The translations under genes were made by a program, and so were the position numbers. From Paenibacillus sp. PL2-23 (GTDB taxonomy: Bacteria > Bacillota > Bacilli > Paenibacillales > Paenibacillaceae): a stretch of 64,000 nucleotides of DNA. The stretch covers positions 3,186,001 through 3,250,000 of the forward strand of contig NZ_CP162129.1 of NCBI RefSeq assembly GCF_040834005.1. Direction: 5' to 3'. Below, piece after piece: positions 27,216-37,499 of the stretch (position 1 is the first letter of the stretch; each line of letters begins with the position of its first letter). The notes beneath the pieces were generated by a model. The model was not told where the DNA came from. It searched no databases and saw only the letters and a list, made by a program, of their open reading frames with translations.

Positions 27216-27986
27216 TCAGCTTTTTATCTTTTCTAGTTCCTGAAGCAGTTGCTGATTCAGAATTCGAATATATGTGCCCTTCATGCCTAACGATCTAGTC
27301 TCGATTACCCCAGCGCTCTCCAGCTTGCGAAGAGCGTTCACAATGACCGAACGGGTTATGCCGACCCGGTCCGCAATTTTCGAAGCAACAAGAAGCCCTT
27401 CCTTGCCGTCCAGCTCCTCGAATATATGCTCCACCGCTTCCAATTCACTGAAGGACAAGGAGCCGACTGCAACAGCGACAACCGCGCGGCTTCGCACCTC
27501 CTGCTCGAATTCCTCCGCACGCTCGCGCAAAATCTCCATCCCGACAATCGTCGAGCCGTATTCAGCAAGGACGAGGTCATTGTCGTTGAAGGGGCCCGAG
27601 AGCCGGGATAGGACCAGCGTACCAAGCCGATCTCCGCCGCCGGTAATCGGAACAACGGTCATCACTTCCTGGTCGCCCAGTCGGCCGAAGCTGCTGAACA
27701 TACCGCTGTCCGGGAGCACATTCGTTATCGTTTCCTCCGCCTCCAGAAAACCTGCGTTCGTCTCTGCTGTGAACCGGAGCTCGTCCGCTGTCAGCGTCCG
27801 CATATATTCGTGCTCGTACGGATCTACCGCGGCGCAGCCCAGCACTTTGCCCCTGCGGCTGACGACGAACACATTGCTCTGTATCGTCGTACACAGCACC
27901 TCTGCCATTTCTCTGAAGCTAAGCGCCTTGCCGGCTGCTCGTTGGAGCAGCCGGTTCAGCGTTCTTGTTTTATTCAATAAACTCAT
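27216..27986 (-). CDS. codY: Global nutrient regulator CodY
   Basis: CodY represses many stationary-phase and motility genes when bound to branched-chain amino acids and GTP. The 256-residue protein has an N-terminal GAF domain ([26 protein letters not shown]) and a C-terminal winged helix ([28 protein letters not shown]), then [13 protein letters not shown]. The longest frame starts at a TTG (27992); ATG at 27986 has GGGAGG nine bases upstream and gives [11 protein letters not shown]. It follows hslU in the codVWXY-type cluster, of which codV is missing here. Confidence 0.97.
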   Translation of the reverse strand: MSLLNKTRTLNRLLQRAAGKALSFREMAEVLCTTIQSNVFVVSRRGKVLGCAAVDPYEHEYMRTLTADELRFTAETNAGFLEAEETITNVLPDSGMFSSFGRLGDQEVMTVVPITGGGDRLGTLVLSRLSGPFNDNDLVLAEYGSTIVGMEILRERAEEFEQEVRSRAVVAVAVGSLSFSELEAVEHIFEELDGKEGLLVASKIADRVGITRSVIVNALRKLESAGVIETRSLGMKGTYIRILNQQLLQELEKIKS

Positions 27987-28014
27987 TTGCAAATGCCTCC
28001 CAAGACTGTAACCG

Positions 28015-29421
28015 CTACAATATATATTGACTCAAATCGCGATCCTTCGCAATGCCTCCAAGCTTTTCTCTTACGTATTCAGGGGTAATCGTCATCTTAT
28101 CCAGGGAAAGCTCCGGTGCTTCGAAGGACAGGTCCTCCAGCAGCTTCTCCAGAATAGTGTGCAGTCTGCGCGCACCGATATTTTCCATATTGCGATTGAC
28201 GTCAGCGGCAATGGACGCAAGCTCGCGGATAGCCTCAGGCGCAAACTCAACCTCGATGCCTTCCGTCTGCAGGAGCGCGGTGTATTGCTTCGTCAGCGCG
28301 TTTTTGGGCTCAGTCAGGATGCGAATAAAGTCGTCCAGGCTTAAGCTGGTCAGCTCCACCCGAATCGGGAATCGCCCCTGAAGCTCCGGTATCAGATCAG
28401 ACGGCTTGGCGATATGGAAGGCGCCCGCTGCAATAAACAGCACATAATCCGTTTTGACCGGACCGTATTTCGTCATAACCGTCGAGCCTTCGACGATCGG
28501 CAGAATGTCTCTTTGCACCCCTTCTCTTGACACATCCGGACCTGAGCCGCGTGAAGGGCTTGCGATTTTGTCGATTTCGTCGATAAAGATAATGCCGCTT
28601 TGCTCGGCGCGCTTGACGGACTCCGTAATAACATCATCCATATCGATCAGCTTGTTGGCTTCTTCCTGAACAAGCGCCTTGCGCGCCTCCTTTACAGGAA
28701 GCTTGCGCTTCTTCGGCTTTTTCGGCATCAACTGGCCGAACAGCTCCTGCATGTTCATGCCCATGCTGTCTGCGCCTGGACCTTGCCCAGACAGCATATC
28801 CAGCATATTCGGCGTTGTGTCCTCCACTTCAATCTCGATGATTTCATTCTCCAGCTTGCCGGCAGCCAGCCCCTCGCGAATTTGCGAGCGCTTGAGCTGA
28901 AGCGCTTGATCCTGCTCTTTGTCCGGCTCCTCCTCTTTCTCCTCCGAGGAGCCACCGAACAGCATTTCGAATGGATTTTTGGACGGCTTTGCTTTGACGG
29001 CGGACGGCGCTAGCAGCAGCACAATACGTTCATTTGCCAGCTGTTCCGCGCGATCCTTCACTTCCTCGGTTTTCTCTTCCTTGACCATCCGAATCGCCGT
29101 CTCCACCAAATCGCGAACCATGGATTCCACATCTCTGCCCACATAACCCACTTCCGTGAATTTGGTTGCCTCCAGCTTGACGAACGGAGCCTTCACCAGC
29201 TTCGCCAGCCTTCTGGCGATTTCGGTTTTACCGACGCCGGTAGGTCCAATCATCAGGATATTCTTGGGCATAATTTCGTCGCGAAGCGATTCCTCCAGCT
29301 TGCTTCTCCGATAACGATTGCGAAGCGCGACCGCAACCGATCGCTTCGCGTCCTTCTGGCCAACGATATACTTATCCAATTCCGCGACGATCTGGCGCGG
29401 CGTCAGTGCATCATTTCCCAT
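28015..29421 (-). CDS. hslU: HslU/ClpY protease ATPase subunit
   Basis: HslU unfolds substrates and feeds them to the HslV peptidase. The 468-residue AAA+ protein has Walker [16 protein letters not shown] (about 55–70), a long intermediate domain with charged stretches (about 135–225), Walker [13 protein letters not shown], and the C-terminal end DLSQYIL that inserts into HslV. It follows hslV by 25 bases and precedes codY. Confidence 0.97.
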   Translation of the reverse strand: MGNDALTPRQIVAELDKYIVGQKDAKRSVAVALRNRYRRSKLEESLRDEIMPKNILMIGPTGVGKTEIARRLAKLVKAPFVKLEATKFTEVGYVGRDVESMVRDLVETAIRMVKEEKTEEVKDRAEQLANERIVLLLAPSAVKAKPSKNPFEMLFGGSSEEKEEEPDKEQDQALQLKRSQIREGLAAGKLENEIIEIEVEDTTPNMLDMLSGQGPGADSMGMNMQELFGQLMPKKPKKRKLPVKEARKALVQEEANKLIDMDDVITESVKRAEQSGIIFIDEIDKIASPSRGSGPDVSREGVQRDILPIVEGSTVMTKYGPVKTDYVLFIAAGAFHIAKPSDLIPELQGRFPIRVELTSLSLDDFIRILTEPKNALTKQYTALLQTEGIEVEFAPEAIRELASIAADVNRNMENIGARRLHTILEKLLEDLSFEAPELSLDKMTITPEYVREKLGGIAKDRDLSQYIL

Positions 29422-29446
29422 TGTCCATCGCCTCCGTTATCTTCAT

Positions 29447-29989
29447 TTAGATCTCTTCTACAATGATATTATGGTTGGTATACACACAAATTTCCGCGGC
29501 GATCTCCAGCGACGATTTGGCGATTTCTTTGGCCTCCATAGCCGACGCATGCTTCACCAGAGCTCTAGCCGCAGATAACGCAAACGTGCCTCCGGACCCG
29601 ATGGCAAGTATGCCGTCATCCGGCTCGATGATTTCGCCATTTCCAGAAATCAAGAGCAGACCCGTTTTGTCCATCACCAGCATCATCGCCTCCAGCTTGC
29701 GCAGCACACGGTCGGAGCGCCAGTCCTTCGCCATCTCCACAGCGGCCCGCTGCAGGTTGCCATGATGCTCCTCGAGCTTGGCCTCGAACTTCTCGAACAA
29801 TGTAATCGCATCGGCGACAGAACCGGCAAAGCCGGCTACAACCTGTCCCCGGTACAGCCTCCGTACCTTTTTGGCTGAATTTTTCATAACCATACTGTTG
29901 CCGAACGTCACTTGTCCGTCTCCCGCGATAGCGCCCTTCCCTCCGTGCCGAACGGCGCAAATCGTTGTCGCGTGGAATTGCATTTCCAT
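29447..29989 (-). CDS. hslV: HslV/ClpQ protease subunit
   Basis: HslV is the proteasome-like peptidase of the HslUV complex. From the ATG at 29989 (AGGAGG ten bases upstream) it has 180 residues and begins [17 protein letters not shown]. The core motifs [20 protein letters not shown] and [17 protein letters not shown] are intact. A longer in-frame start at 30016 contains the ribosome site and is rejected. Unlike Bacillus subtilis CodW, there is no serine at position 2, so the active residue would be the Thr of ATTI after trimming, or another N-terminal residue. Confidence 0.94.
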   Translation of the reverse strand: MEMQFHATTICAVRHGGKGAIAGDGQVTFGNSMVMKNSAKKVRRLYRGQVVAGFAGSVADAITLFEKFEAKLEEHHGNLQRAAVEMAKDWRSDRVLRKLEAMMLVMDKTGLLLISGNGEIIEPDDGILAIGSGGTFALSAARALVKHASAMEAKEIAKSSLEIAAEICVYTNHNIIVEEI

Positions 29990-30051
29990 AATCCTGCAAC
30001 CTCCTCCGATAATCATTAGGAATGGGAACCCGAAAACAAAAATCTCCTAGT

Positions 30052-31386
30052 TTACTGTACGGCGGATGCTGATAAATGTTCCTGTTTAAATTGTTCTATG
30101 CGCGATATCGCACGATTAGCAATCGCTTCGTTTTTTTCTTTTTTGTTGCGGATTTTATTCTCAAGCGGCGGGAACAGGCCAAAGTTGGCATTCATCGGCT
30201 GGAAATGCTTAAAGTCCGCTGTCGTAATGTATTGAGCCATGCTCCCAAGCGCAGTCTGCTCAGGCAGCACCAACGGCTCCTGTCCCTTGGCGAGACGCGC
30301 CGCGTTCAGACCTGCGATCAAGCCCGAAGCGGCTGATTCTACATAACCTTCAACGCCCGTCATCTGGCCGGCAAAAAATAAAGAATCTCTGTTCAACGTT
30401 TGATAAGTAGGCTTCAGCAGCTTGGGGGAATTAATAAAGGTGTTCCGGTGCATGACACCGAATCGCACAAATTCCGCGTTCTCCAGCCCTGGAATCATTG
30501 AAAAGACACGCTTCTGCTCGCCCCACTTCAGATGCGTCTGGAAGCCGACCATATTGTACAGCGTTCCTGCTGCGTTATCCTGACGCAGCTGAATGACCGC
30601 GTGCGGCAGCTTGCCGGTATGCGGGTTGACCAGCCCTACAGGCTTCATAGGACCGAACAGCGCGGTTTGCTTGCCCCGGCTCATCATCACTTCAATCGGC
30701 ATGCAGCCTTCAAAATATATTTCCTTCTCGAATTCCTTAAGCTCCGCTGTCTCGGCGGCTATCAGCGCTTCGTAGAAAGCGTCAAATTCCTCCTCGGTCA
30801 TTGGGCAGTTCAAGTAAGCCGCTTCTCCCTTATCGTACCGGGACGCCAAATACACCTTACTCATATCGATGGAGTCCTTCTCGATAATCGGCGCCGCCGC
30901 GTCATAGAAGTAGAAGTACTCCTCACCAAGCAAATCCTGAATTTGCTTGGACAAATCCGGCGCTGTCAATGGCCCCGTCGCGATAACCGTAATACCTTCC
31001 TTCGGTATTTCGGTTACTTCTTCATTCCGGATCTCAACCAGGGGATGCTCACGCAGCCTGCTCGTGACCTCGCCCGAGAAGCCGTCACGGTCGACGGCAA
31101 GCGCTCCGCCCGCAGGCACGGCATGCTGATCCGCGCAGCTGAGAATAAGGGAGTCCAGCCGGCGCATCTCCTCCTTCAGCACGCCTACTGCGTTCGTCAG
31201 GCCGTTCGCCCGCAGACTGTTGCTGCATACGAGCTCAGCGAATTGATTGGTATGGTGGGCCGGCGTTTGCTTCACCGGACGCATTTCATATAAGGTAACG
31301 GGCACGCCTTGCGACGCGATCTGCCAAGCGGCCTCGCTTCCGGCGAGACCGGCACCGATTACAGTCACTTTTTGCGACACATTCAT
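30052..31386 (-). CDS. trmFO: tRNA m5U54 methyltransferase TrmFO
   Basis: TrmFO methylates U54 of tRNA using methylene-tetrahydrofolate and FAD. The 444-residue protein starts with a dinucleotide fold [16 protein letters not shown], then [10 protein letters not shown] and the folate-linked [19 protein letters not shown] near the C-terminus, all typical of the family. It follows topA after 158 bases. The next gene is hslV, with only 35 bases between, so the recombinase gene usual at this point is absent. Confidence 0.96.
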   Translation of the reverse strand: MNVSQKVTVIGAGLAGSEAAWQIASQGVPVTLYEMRPVKQTPAHHTNQFAELVCSNSLRANGLTNAVGVLKEEMRRLDSLILSCADQHAVPAGGALAVDRDGFSGEVTSRLREHPLVEIRNEEVTEIPKEGITVIATGPLTAPDLSKQIQDLLGEEYFYFYDAAAPIIEKDSIDMSKVYLASRYDKGEAAYLNCPMTEEEFDAFYEALIAAETAELKEFEKEIYFEGCMPIEVMMSRGKQTALFGPMKPVGLVNPHTGKLPHAVIQLRQDNAAGTLYNMVGFQTHLKWGEQKRVFSMIPGLENAEFVRFGVMHRNTFINSPKLLKPTYQTLNRDSLFFAGQMTGVEGYVESAASGLIAGLNAARLAKGQEPLVLPEQTALGSMAQYITTADFKHFQPMNANFGLFPPLENKIRNKKEKNEAIANRAISRIEQFKQEHLSASAVQ

Positions 31387-31401
31387 TCATCCTTTCTGTG
31401 T

Positions 31402-31420
31402 GAGGGCCCATGGCCCCCTC
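31402..31420 (-). other. GC-rich hairpin in front of trmFO
   Basis: The sequence GAGGGCCCATGGCCCCCTC can fold into a short GC-rich hairpin 16 bases before the trmFO start. It has no T-run and lies close to the ribosome site AAAGG. It may influence translation or mRNA processing; no known motif is recognised. Confidence 0.3.
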
Positions 31421-31492
31421 TGGTCACCTGCGCTGAAGAACGTCCCAGCTGCAGAGTTCGTTGGAGGTAGTGAGTCCTAAGAACAACATCAT

Positions 31493-31510
31493 CCTCCCCT
31501 GGAGGGGAGG
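31493..31510 (-). other. Palindrome downstream of topA
   Basis: An eight-base-pair stem (CCTCCCCT with AGGGGAGG, two-base loop) lies 35 bases after the topA stop. It lacks a T-run on the minus strand, so transcription probably reads into trmFO. It may be a processing hairpin. Confidence 0.35.
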
Positions 31511-31544
31511 ACGTGTGTGTGGTGCTTTTGTTGAGCTGCTATCG

Positions 31545-33656
31545 TTATGCCTGCTCTTCTTGCTCATGCTCTGACTCATCGTCGATAATCTCTTCGGAAT
31601 AATCGCAGGAGACGCATTGGAGCTTAGCTCCGCTTCGATTGCGCTTCTCCACAAGCATGGATTGACAGCTCGGGCACGACTTGCCCGTCGGCTTATCCCA
31701 GGACACATATTCGCAAGCTGGATATTGATCACAGCCATAGAAGATGCGGCCCTTCTTGCTGCGGCGCTCGATAATTTTTCCTTCATGGCAGGTCGGGCAG
31801 GTTACCCCGATGTCCTTGACAATCGGCTTGGTGTTGCGGCATTCCGGAAAGCCTGAGCACGCAAGAAACTTGCCGAAGCGGCCCATCTTGTACACAAGAT
31901 GACGTCCGCACTTCTCGCAAATTTCATCCGATACCTCATCCTGCAGCTCGACTTCCTTCATCTCCTCCTCGGCAACCGAAAGCCGCTTCTCGAAGGAGTC
32001 ATAGAACTTCGCAAGCACCTTTACCCAATCCTCGCTGCCTTCCTCTACATGGTCGAGGTTGCCCTCCATGTTGGCTGTAAACTCAGCGTCCAGGATTTCG
32101 GGGAAAAACTCCTCCATCAGCTCGCTGACCAGCTCGCCAAGCTCGGTCGGCATAAACTTCTTCTCCTCAATCGCCACATAGCCGCGCTTCTGGATCGTCT
32201 CCAGCGTCGGGGCGTAGGTGCTGGGACGCCCGATTCCAAGCTCCTCCAGCGTGCGGACCAGTCTAGCCTCGGTATAACGCGGCGGAGGCTGGGTGAAGTG
32301 CTGCTTGGGCTCAATGCCGTCCGTCTGAACCGCATCACCCTTCACCAGCGGCGGCAAAAACTTATGCTCCTCCACCGTACCGTCATCATTGCCTTCCACG
32401 TACACCTTCATGAACCCCGCGAACTTCACCTTGGAGCCGTTCGCGCGGAATACGGTTTGGCCCGCTTCCAGATCGACCGTCATCGTATCTAGCACTGCCG
32501 ATGACATCTGGCTGGAGGTGAATCGTTCCCAGACAAGCTTATACAGCCGCAGCTGATCGCGCGTCAGGAAGGGCTTCATAGACTCCGGATCCCGGTAAAT
32601 CGAGGTGGGCCGGATGGCCTCATGCGCGTCCTGAGCGTTGCTGTTTTTCTTCGTATACACGCGCGGCTGCTCAGGATTGTACGCTGCGCCGTATTTCTCC
32701 TCGATATATGCCTTGGCTTCTTCTTGGGCCACAGGCGAAATTCTGGTCGAATCCGTTCTCATATACGTAATCAGACCGACGGTGCCTTCTTTGCCAAGCT
32801 CGACGCCCTCATACAGCTGCTGCGCAACCGACATCGTCTTGGAGGCTCGGAAGCCGATCTTCCGGGCTGCCTCCTGCTGAAGCGATGACGTAATGAACGG
32901 CGGCGCCGGATTGCGAAGCCTTTCCTTCTCCTTCACTTCTACAACGGAGAACGACTGGCCTCCCATTGCCTTCAGCACTTCCTGTACGTCCGCTTCCTTG
33001 CTCAGCTCGCGTTTTTCGCCATCAACGGCATAATATTTGGCATCAAAGGCCACGCCCTTATGAAGCAGCTTGGCTGTTATCGACCAATATTCCTCAGGCA
33101 CAAACGCGTCGATTTCGTTCTCGCGGTCTATAATGAGCTTCACCGCTACGGATTGCACACGTCCAGCGGACAAGCCTTTTTTGACTTTCTTCCATAATAA
33201 TGGACTAATCTTGTAGCCAACTAGCCGATCCAGAATTCGTCTCGCCTGCTGCGCGTTCACAAGGTCCATATTAATTTTGCGCGGGTGCTTGAAAGCATCC
33301 TTTACCGCCTGCTTCGTAATTTCGTTAAAAACAACGCGGCATGTGTCGGCTTCGTCCAGCTCCAAATAATGCGCCAAATGCCAAGCGATTGCTTCCCCTT
33401 CACGATCGGGGTCAGCCGCCAGGTACACGTTTTTTACTTTTTTGCGGGCATCCTTCAATTCTTTAAGCACGTTGCCTTTGCCGCGAATCGTTATGTATTT
33501 GGGACTAAAATCGTTTTCGACCTCAACACCGATCTGGCTTTTGGGCAAGTCGCGAATATGTCCCATGGATGCCTTTACAATATATTTGCTGCCCAAATAT
33601 TTGCCAATGGTTTTGGCTTTGGCCGGTGATTCTACAATGACGAGTGAATCTGCCAC
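31545..33656 (-). CDS. topA: DNA topoisomerase I
   Basis: TopA relaxes negative supercoils. The 703-residue type IA enzyme has the Toprim domain ([15 protein letters not shown]), the active-site tyrosine in [14 protein letters not shown], and three C-terminal four-cysteine zinc elements (CEKC…CSGFPEC, CPTC…CDQYPAC, CPSC…CVSC). The frame extends to 33683, but the GTG at 33656 has AGGAGG eight bases upstream and gives [15 protein letters not shown], the standard start. It follows dprA by 36 bases. Confidence 0.97.
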   Translation of the reverse strand: MADSLVIVESPAKAKTIGKYLGSKYIVKASMGHIRDLPKSQIGVEVENDFSPKYITIRGKGNVLKELKDARKKVKNVYLAADPDREGEAIAWHLAHYLELDEADTCRVVFNEITKQAVKDAFKHPRKINMDLVNAQQARRILDRLVGYKISPLLWKKVKKGLSAGRVQSVAVKLIIDRENEIDAFVPEEYWSITAKLLHKGVAFDAKYYAVDGEKRELSKEADVQEVLKAMGGQSFSVVEVKEKERLRNPAPPFITSSLQQEAARKIGFRASKTMSVAQQLYEGVELGKEGTVGLITYMRTDSTRISPVAQEEAKAYIEEKYGAAYNPEQPRVYTKKNSNAQDAHEAIRPTSIYRDPESMKPFLTRDQLRLYKLVWERFTSSQMSSAVLDTMTVDLEAGQTVFRANGSKVKFAGFMKVYVEGNDDGTVEEHKFLPPLVKGDAVQTDGIEPKQHFTQPPPRYTEARLVRTLEELGIGRPSTYAPTLETIQKRGYVAIEEKKFMPTELGELVSELMEEFFPEILDAEFTANMEGNLDHVEEGSEDWVKVLAKFYDSFEKRLSVAEEEMKEVELQDEVSDEICEKCGRHLVYKMGRFGKFLACSGFPECRNTKPIVKDIGVTCPTCHEGKIIERRSKKGRIFYGCDQYPACEYVSWDKPTGKSCPSCQSMLVEKRNRSGAKLQCVSCDYSEEIIDDESEHEQEEQA

Positions 33657-33692
33657 ATGAGGTGCCTCCTCTCTATACAACAAACCATAAGA

Positions 33693-34826
33693 CTACAACG
33701 CTATATATATGGAACCTGGCTGAAGCTCGATTTTCCGTTTTATACATAAATTTAGCAGAAGTGCGTTCAAATGTCCAAACGGAATCGCAGACAGCTCGTG
33801 CAGCTCATTGATGCTCAAGGGCTGATCCCGCAAAAAAGCTATAATCCGACTCTCCTCGGCGGACAGCGGGACGTTCAGTCCCGGGCTTTGGGGCTCGCTT
33901 CCACCCTGCGAATCGACATAACGCTTGGACTGCTCCTGCAGCCATGGCAGCTCTTCGTACACTTGACTGGCCTCCGTCATGATACGAGCCATCCCCTCGC
34001 GGATCAGGTCATTTGGGCCTTCACTTTTGGGGGAGGTGATGGGGCCGGGCAGCGCGAACAGCTCCCGATCCATCTGGAACGCATGGTTAGCCGTAATGAG
34101 CGAGCCGCTTCTGCGCGCGCCCTCCACTACGATCGTTGCACGGGATAACGCCGCAATAATCCGATTGCGCTGATGGAATTGGCCCGGATGGAGCTTTGTC
34201 CCGATTGGCGTCTCCGACAGGATCAAGCCATCCCGTGCGATCCGGCGGAATAGCGACTCGTTCTCCGGAGGATAACACGTATCGATGGGTGTAGGCAACA
34301 CCGCTATTGTGCTGCCAGCTCCCTTGAGAGCCGCTTCATGAGTAATCGCGTCCACACCCTTGGCAAGTCCGCTTACAACGGTCAGACCGCTTCTGGAGAG
34401 CTCCAGCGCGAATGCTGCGGCGGCATGTCGCCCATAGGCCGTCGGAACGCGAGTGCCTACGATCGCGGCAGCCGGTCGATCCAGCAGCTCCAATCGCCCT
34501 CTCGCGTACAGTACCCAAGGAGGCTGCGCAATTTGCCGAAGGATATCGGGATACCGTTGGTCAGTGGGAGTAAGCACAACGGCATGGGCTGCGCGCACAG
34601 CAGCCGACTCGCCGGTTGCGAGCTTCCACGGCTGCTCCTGATATAGCCGAACCGCACTCTCCGCTTGCTTGGGCTTCAGACCGATGGCAAGCAGCTCCTC
34701 CACGGTCCAGCAATCTCTCCGCCACAGCGAATGCTTGACCGCCTTATCAATGGCATGCCAGCCTATTCCCGGTATCTCGTAGAGCGCGATAATCATCTGC
34801 CTGCGAGCTTGTTCGTCTTGATTCAT
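33693..34826 (-). CDS. dprA: DNA processing protein DprA
   Basis: DprA binds incoming single-stranded DNA in transformation and loads RecA. The 377-residue protein has a short SAM-like N-terminal domain, the Rossmann-like DprA core (VGTRVPTAYGRHAA, VSGLAKGVDAITHEAAL, GSLITANHA) and a C-terminal winged helix (LRDQPLSINELHELSAIPFGHLNALLLNL region). AGAGGG lies eight bases before the ATG. It heads the dprA–topA–trmFO–hslVU–codY group. yifB/comM, another transformation-related gene, is 2.7 kb away. Confidence 0.94.
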   Translation of the reverse strand: MNQDEQARRQMIIALYEIPGIGWHAIDKAVKHSLWRRDCWTVEELLAIGLKPKQAESAVRLYQEQPWKLATGESAAVRAAHAVVLTPTDQRYPDILRQIAQPPWVLYARGRLELLDRPAAAIVGTRVPTAYGRHAAAAFALELSRSGLTVVSGLAKGVDAITHEAALKGAGSTIAVLPTPIDTCYPPENESLFRRIARDGLILSETPIGTKLHPGQFHQRNRIIAALSRATIVVEGARRSGSLITANHAFQMDRELFALPGPITSPKSEGPNDLIREGMARIMTEASQVYEELPWLQEQSKRYVDSQGGSEPQSPGLNVPLSAEESRIIAFLRDQPLSINELHELSAIPFGHLNALLLNLCIKRKIELQPGSIYIAL

Positions 34827-34869
34827 CCTATCAGCCCTCTCATTGTAGGGCCGCCTTGCATTCCTATCT

Positions 34870-34898
34870 ATTGTGCGTTACAAACCGCAAGAATGCAA
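34870..34898 (-). promoter_or_regulatory. Putative sigma-A promoter for dprA operon
   Basis: TTGCAT and CACAAT are separated by 17 bases, 44 bases before the dprA start. Each hexamer matches four of six consensus positions. Placement between the sucD terminator and dprA fits an operon promoter. Confidence 0.4.
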
Positions 34899-34941
34899 GC
34901 CGACCGTTGAATTTAACGATTTTCACCTGGCGGTGGAACAC

Positions 34942-34990
34942 AAAAAGGCAGCCTTCCGACCACCGCTGAACACGGTGACGAAAGGCTGCC
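34942..34990 (-). terminator. Terminator after sucD
   Basis: GGCAGCCTT pairs with AAGGCTGCC, with an inner CACCG/CGGTG stem, and five T residues follow on the minus strand. It lies 18 bases after the sucD stop and is a strong intrinsic terminator for sucCD. Confidence 0.88.
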
Positions 34991-35007
34991 TGCCTTTGAA
35001 CAATCTA

Positions 35008-35940
35008 TTATTTGCGAGTGATGCATTTCTCCAGAAGACCTTGCTCTTCCAGAACGCTTACAAGCGTGGAGCCCATCTCGGAAGGAGTTGGAGCTACCTT
35101 AATGCCGCAAGCCTCCAGCGTCGCGATCTTCTCGGCTGCTGTTCCCTTGCCGCCGGAGATGATTGCGCCTGCATGGCCCATACGCTTGCCCGGAGGCGCC
35201 GTTGCGCCGCCGATGAAGCCAACAACCGGCTTCTTCATGTTCGCTTTGATCCACTCAGCGGCTTCTTCCTCAGCCGTTCCGCCGATTTCGCCAATCATAA
35301 TAACCGCGTAAGTGTCGGGATCGTCGTTAAAACGGCTAAGAATATCGATAAACTCCGAGCCTTTCACCGGGTCGCCGCCGATGCCTACCGCGGAGGATTG
35401 ACCGATGCCGCGAGTCGTCAGCTGATGTACAGCCTCGTAAGTCAATGTTCCGGAACGGGATACAACGCCTACATGCCCAACAGTGTGAATGTAGCCCGGC
35501 ATAATGCCGATTTTGCATTCGCCAGGTGTAATAACGCCAGGGCAGTTCGGTCCGATCAGAACCGTTTTGCTGCCTTCCATATAGCGCTTCACTTTCACCA
35601 TGTCAAGAACAGGAATGCCTTCTGTAATACAGATAACGAGATCCAGCTCTGCGTCTACAGCTTCCATAATGGAGTCTGCAGCGAATGCCGGCGGCACGTA
35701 AATAACCGAAGCTGTCGCGCCAGTCGCTTGCTTCGCTTCCTGAACCGTGTTGAATACGGGCAAGGAAACAACTGTGCCGTTCTCCAGCGTAATATCGACA
35801 TTGGTGCCGCCTTTGCCTGGCGTTACGCCGCCGACCATTTGCGTGCCGTAGTCGAGCGCGCCCTTGGCATGGAACATACCCGTTTTGCCTGTGATGCCTT
35901 GAGTGATGACTTTTGTATCTTTATTGACCAAAATACTCAA
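35008..35940 (-). CDS. sucD: Succinyl-CoA ligase alpha subunit
   Basis: SucD with SucC converts succinyl-CoA to succinate with ATP or GTP formation in the TCA cycle. The 310-residue protein has the CoA-binding fold ([21 protein letters not shown]) and the phospho-histidine loop ([17 protein letters not shown]). It lies 58 bases after sucC and is closed by a strong terminator. Confidence 0.97.
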   Translation of the reverse strand: MSILVNKDTKVITQGITGKTGMFHAKGALDYGTQMVGGVTPGKGGTNVDITLENGTVVSLPVFNTVQEAKQATGATASVIYVPPAFAADSIMEAVDAELDLVICITEGIPVLDMVKVKRYMEGSKTVLIGPNCPGVITPGECKIGIMPGYIHTVGHVGVVSRSGTLTYEAVHQLTTRGIGQSSAVGIGGDPVKGSEFIDILSRFNDDPDTYAVIMIGEIGGTAEEEAAEWIKANMKKPVVGFIGGATAPPGKRMGHAGAIISGGKGTAAEKIATLEACGIKVAPTPSEMGSTLVSVLEEQGLLEKCITRK

Positions 35941-35998
35941 CTGAACTCACATCCCCTGATTGAATTTCTACGCGTATATAGGGCCGATTCCGATCGGC

Positions 35999-37159
35999 TT
36001 ATTTCACCAGTGCGACAATTTTCTGAGCGCCGTCCGCCATGGAATCTGCAGCCACAATGTTAAGGCCGGATTCGTTAAGCAGCTTCTTGCCCAGCTCTAC
36101 ATTCGTGCCCTCAAGACGCACAACAAGCGGACGGTCCAGGCCAAGTTCCTTGGCAGCCGCGATTACGCCTTCAGCGATAACGTTGCAGCGCATGATTCCG
36201 CCAAAGATATTGACGAAGATCCCCTTGACCTTCTCGTCGGACAGAATGATTTTGAACGCTTCCGTTACTTTTTCTTTTGTCGCGCCGCCCCCTACGTCAA
36301 GGAAGTTCGCAGGGTCGCCGCCGTAGTATTTGATAATATCCATAGTCGCCATCGCAAGACCAGCGCCGTTAACCATGCAGCCGATGTTGCCGTCGAGAGC
36401 GATATAGCTCAGGTCGTATTTGGACGCTTCGATTTCCTTCGCGTCTTCTTCTTCCAGGTCGCGCAGCTCGATAATATCCTTCTGGCGGTACAGGGCGTTG
36501 GAGTCGAAGTTCAGCTTCGCGTCCAGAGCCATAACGTTGCCATCGCCCGTTACGACGAGCGGATTGATCTCGGCGATGGAGCAGTCCTTCTCCACGAATG
36601 CCGTGTACAGGGCAAGCATGAACTTCACAGCCTTGTTCACGAGCTCAGCAGGAATGTTGATGGCGTAAGCCAGCTTGCGAGCCTGGAACGGCTGCATGCC
36701 AACGGCCGGATCGATAACTTCCTTGAAGATTTTCTCAGGGGAATGCTCGGCAACCTCTTCGATCTCCGTTCCGCCTTCTTCGGACGCCATCATGGTGACG
36801 CGGCCCGTGCCGCGATCAAGCACAACGCCAATATAATATTCTTTTTTGATGTCGCAGCCTTGCTCGATCAGAAGGCGCTTGACCTCTTTTCCTTCCGGTC
36901 CTGTCTGATGAGTAACAAGCACCTTGCCCAAAATTTCGCTCGCGTAAGCGCGCACCTCATCCAAACTTTTGGCGACCTTGACACCGCCTGCTTTGCCGCG
37001 TCCACCCGCGTGAATTTGCGCCTTCACGACGACGACCGGCGTACCGAGCGATTCCGCTGCGGCTACGGCCTCATCTACGGAGAATGCCACCTTGCCCTCC
37101 GGCACGACTACCCCGTATTGCTTCAGTACCGCTTTGCCTTGATACTCATGGATATTCAT
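35999..37159 (-). CDS. sucC: Succinyl-CoA ligase beta subunit
   Basis: SucC is the ATP-grasp, nucleotide-binding subunit of succinyl-CoA synthetase. From the ATG at 37159 it has 386 residues and begins [16 protein letters not shown], the family start. GGAGG lies nine bases upstream, so the longer frame to 37180 is rejected. Visible motifs include [15 protein letters not shown] (nucleotide grasp) and [12 protein letters not shown], and [12 protein letters not shown] near the C-terminus. Confidence 0.97.
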   Translation of the reverse strand: MNIHEYQGKAVLKQYGVVVPEGKVAFSVDEAVAAAESLGTPVVVVKAQIHAGGRGKAGGVKVAKSLDEVRAYASEILGKVLVTHQTGPEGKEVKRLLIEQGCDIKKEYYIGVVLDRGTGRVTMMASEEGGTEIEEVAEHSPEKIFKEVIDPAVGMQPFQARKLAYAINIPAELVNKAVKFMLALYTAFVEKDCSIAEINPLVVTGDGNVMALDAKLNFDSNALYRQKDIIELRDLEEEDAKEIEASKYDLSYIALDGNIGCMVNGAGLAMATMDIIKYYGGDPANFLDVGGGATKEKVTEAFKIILSDEKVKGIFVNIFGGIMRCNVIAEGVIAAAKELGLDRPLVVRLEGTNVELGKKLLNESGLNIVAADSMADGAQKIVALVK

Positions 37160-37223
37160 TGTTGAAATCCTCCATTTCACAGACTCTCGAATAAGTCATA
37201 TGTACAGTACACAAACCTTTATC

Positions 37224-37232
37224 ATTGTAGCA
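37224..37232 (-). promoter_or_regulatory. Extended -10 promoter for sucCD
   Basis: The minus strand reads TGC-TACAAT, a five-of-six -10 with the TG extension, about 65 bases before sucC. No clear -35 is seen, which is common for extended -10 promoters. Confidence 0.4.
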
Positions 37233-37376
37233 CTTTTGCTTGTCCAATTCCTTATTTTTCTGATTGAAAGCGCAAGCTTTTTTGATATGGATATCATCTC
37301 AAAATGAGATTAAACCCCGCCACAAGCCCTAGTATGACCCAATCCCCACCATTTAACCGCCTGTCTTAGGATAGGT
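37233..37376. other. Divergent sucC–yifB intergenic region
   Basis: No gene is visible here. Two short palindromes lie side by side: TGATATGGATATCA (37283–37296) and ATCTCAAAATGAGAT (37296–37310). They sit between the divergent sucC and yifB promoters and could bind a regulator. The first is not a Fur box because its half-sites are four bases apart, not five. Confidence 0.35.
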
Positions 37377-37405
37377 TTGACAGATAGTAGCCGAGGCCTT
37401 ACTAT
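37377..37405 (+). promoter_or_regulatory. Sigma-A promoter of yifB
   Basis: A perfect -35 (TTGACA, 37377–37382) is followed after exactly 17 bases by TACTAT (37400–37405, four of six). The predicted transcript starts near 37412 and carries an 85-base leader before the yifB start. Confidence 0.75.
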
Positions 37406-37426
37406 AGGATCATCGCAATCCTATAG
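37402..37426. repeat. Perfect inverted repeat over the yifB -10 element
   Basis: CTATAGGAT and ATCCTATAG form a perfect nine-base inverted repeat with a seven-base spacer. It overlaps the -10 hexamer and the predicted transcription start, the usual place for a repressor operator. The regulator is unknown. Confidence 0.6.
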
Positions 37427-37448
37427 CGTATAATTATTTTCAGTGAGG

Positions 37449-37499
37449 AAGCACCTTCTGAATGGACGTTTATTAACCATTCCAGGAGGTGCTTTTTTT
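37449..37499 (+). promoter_or_regulatory. Terminator-like hairpin covering the yifB ribosome site
   Basis: AAGCACCTTCTGAATGG (37449–37465) pairs with CCATTCCAGGAGGTGCTT (37477–37494), with one bulge and one G-U pair, across an 11-base loop. Seven T residues follow directly (37493–37499) and run into the TTG start. The AGGAGG ribosome site (37484–37489) is wholly inside the 3' arm. The element looks like a terminator, an RNA switch, or both. Confidence 0.75.

Noticed and set aside
34873-36063. 396-codon open frame on the plus strand
   Set aside because: It is antisense to sucD and part of sucC, has Cys/His/Arg-rich translation without domains, and the minus-strand genes are certain.
37283-37296. 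Fur or PerR box
   Set aside because: Half-sites TGATA and TATCA are separated by four bases, not five, and the central A/T pattern does not fit.
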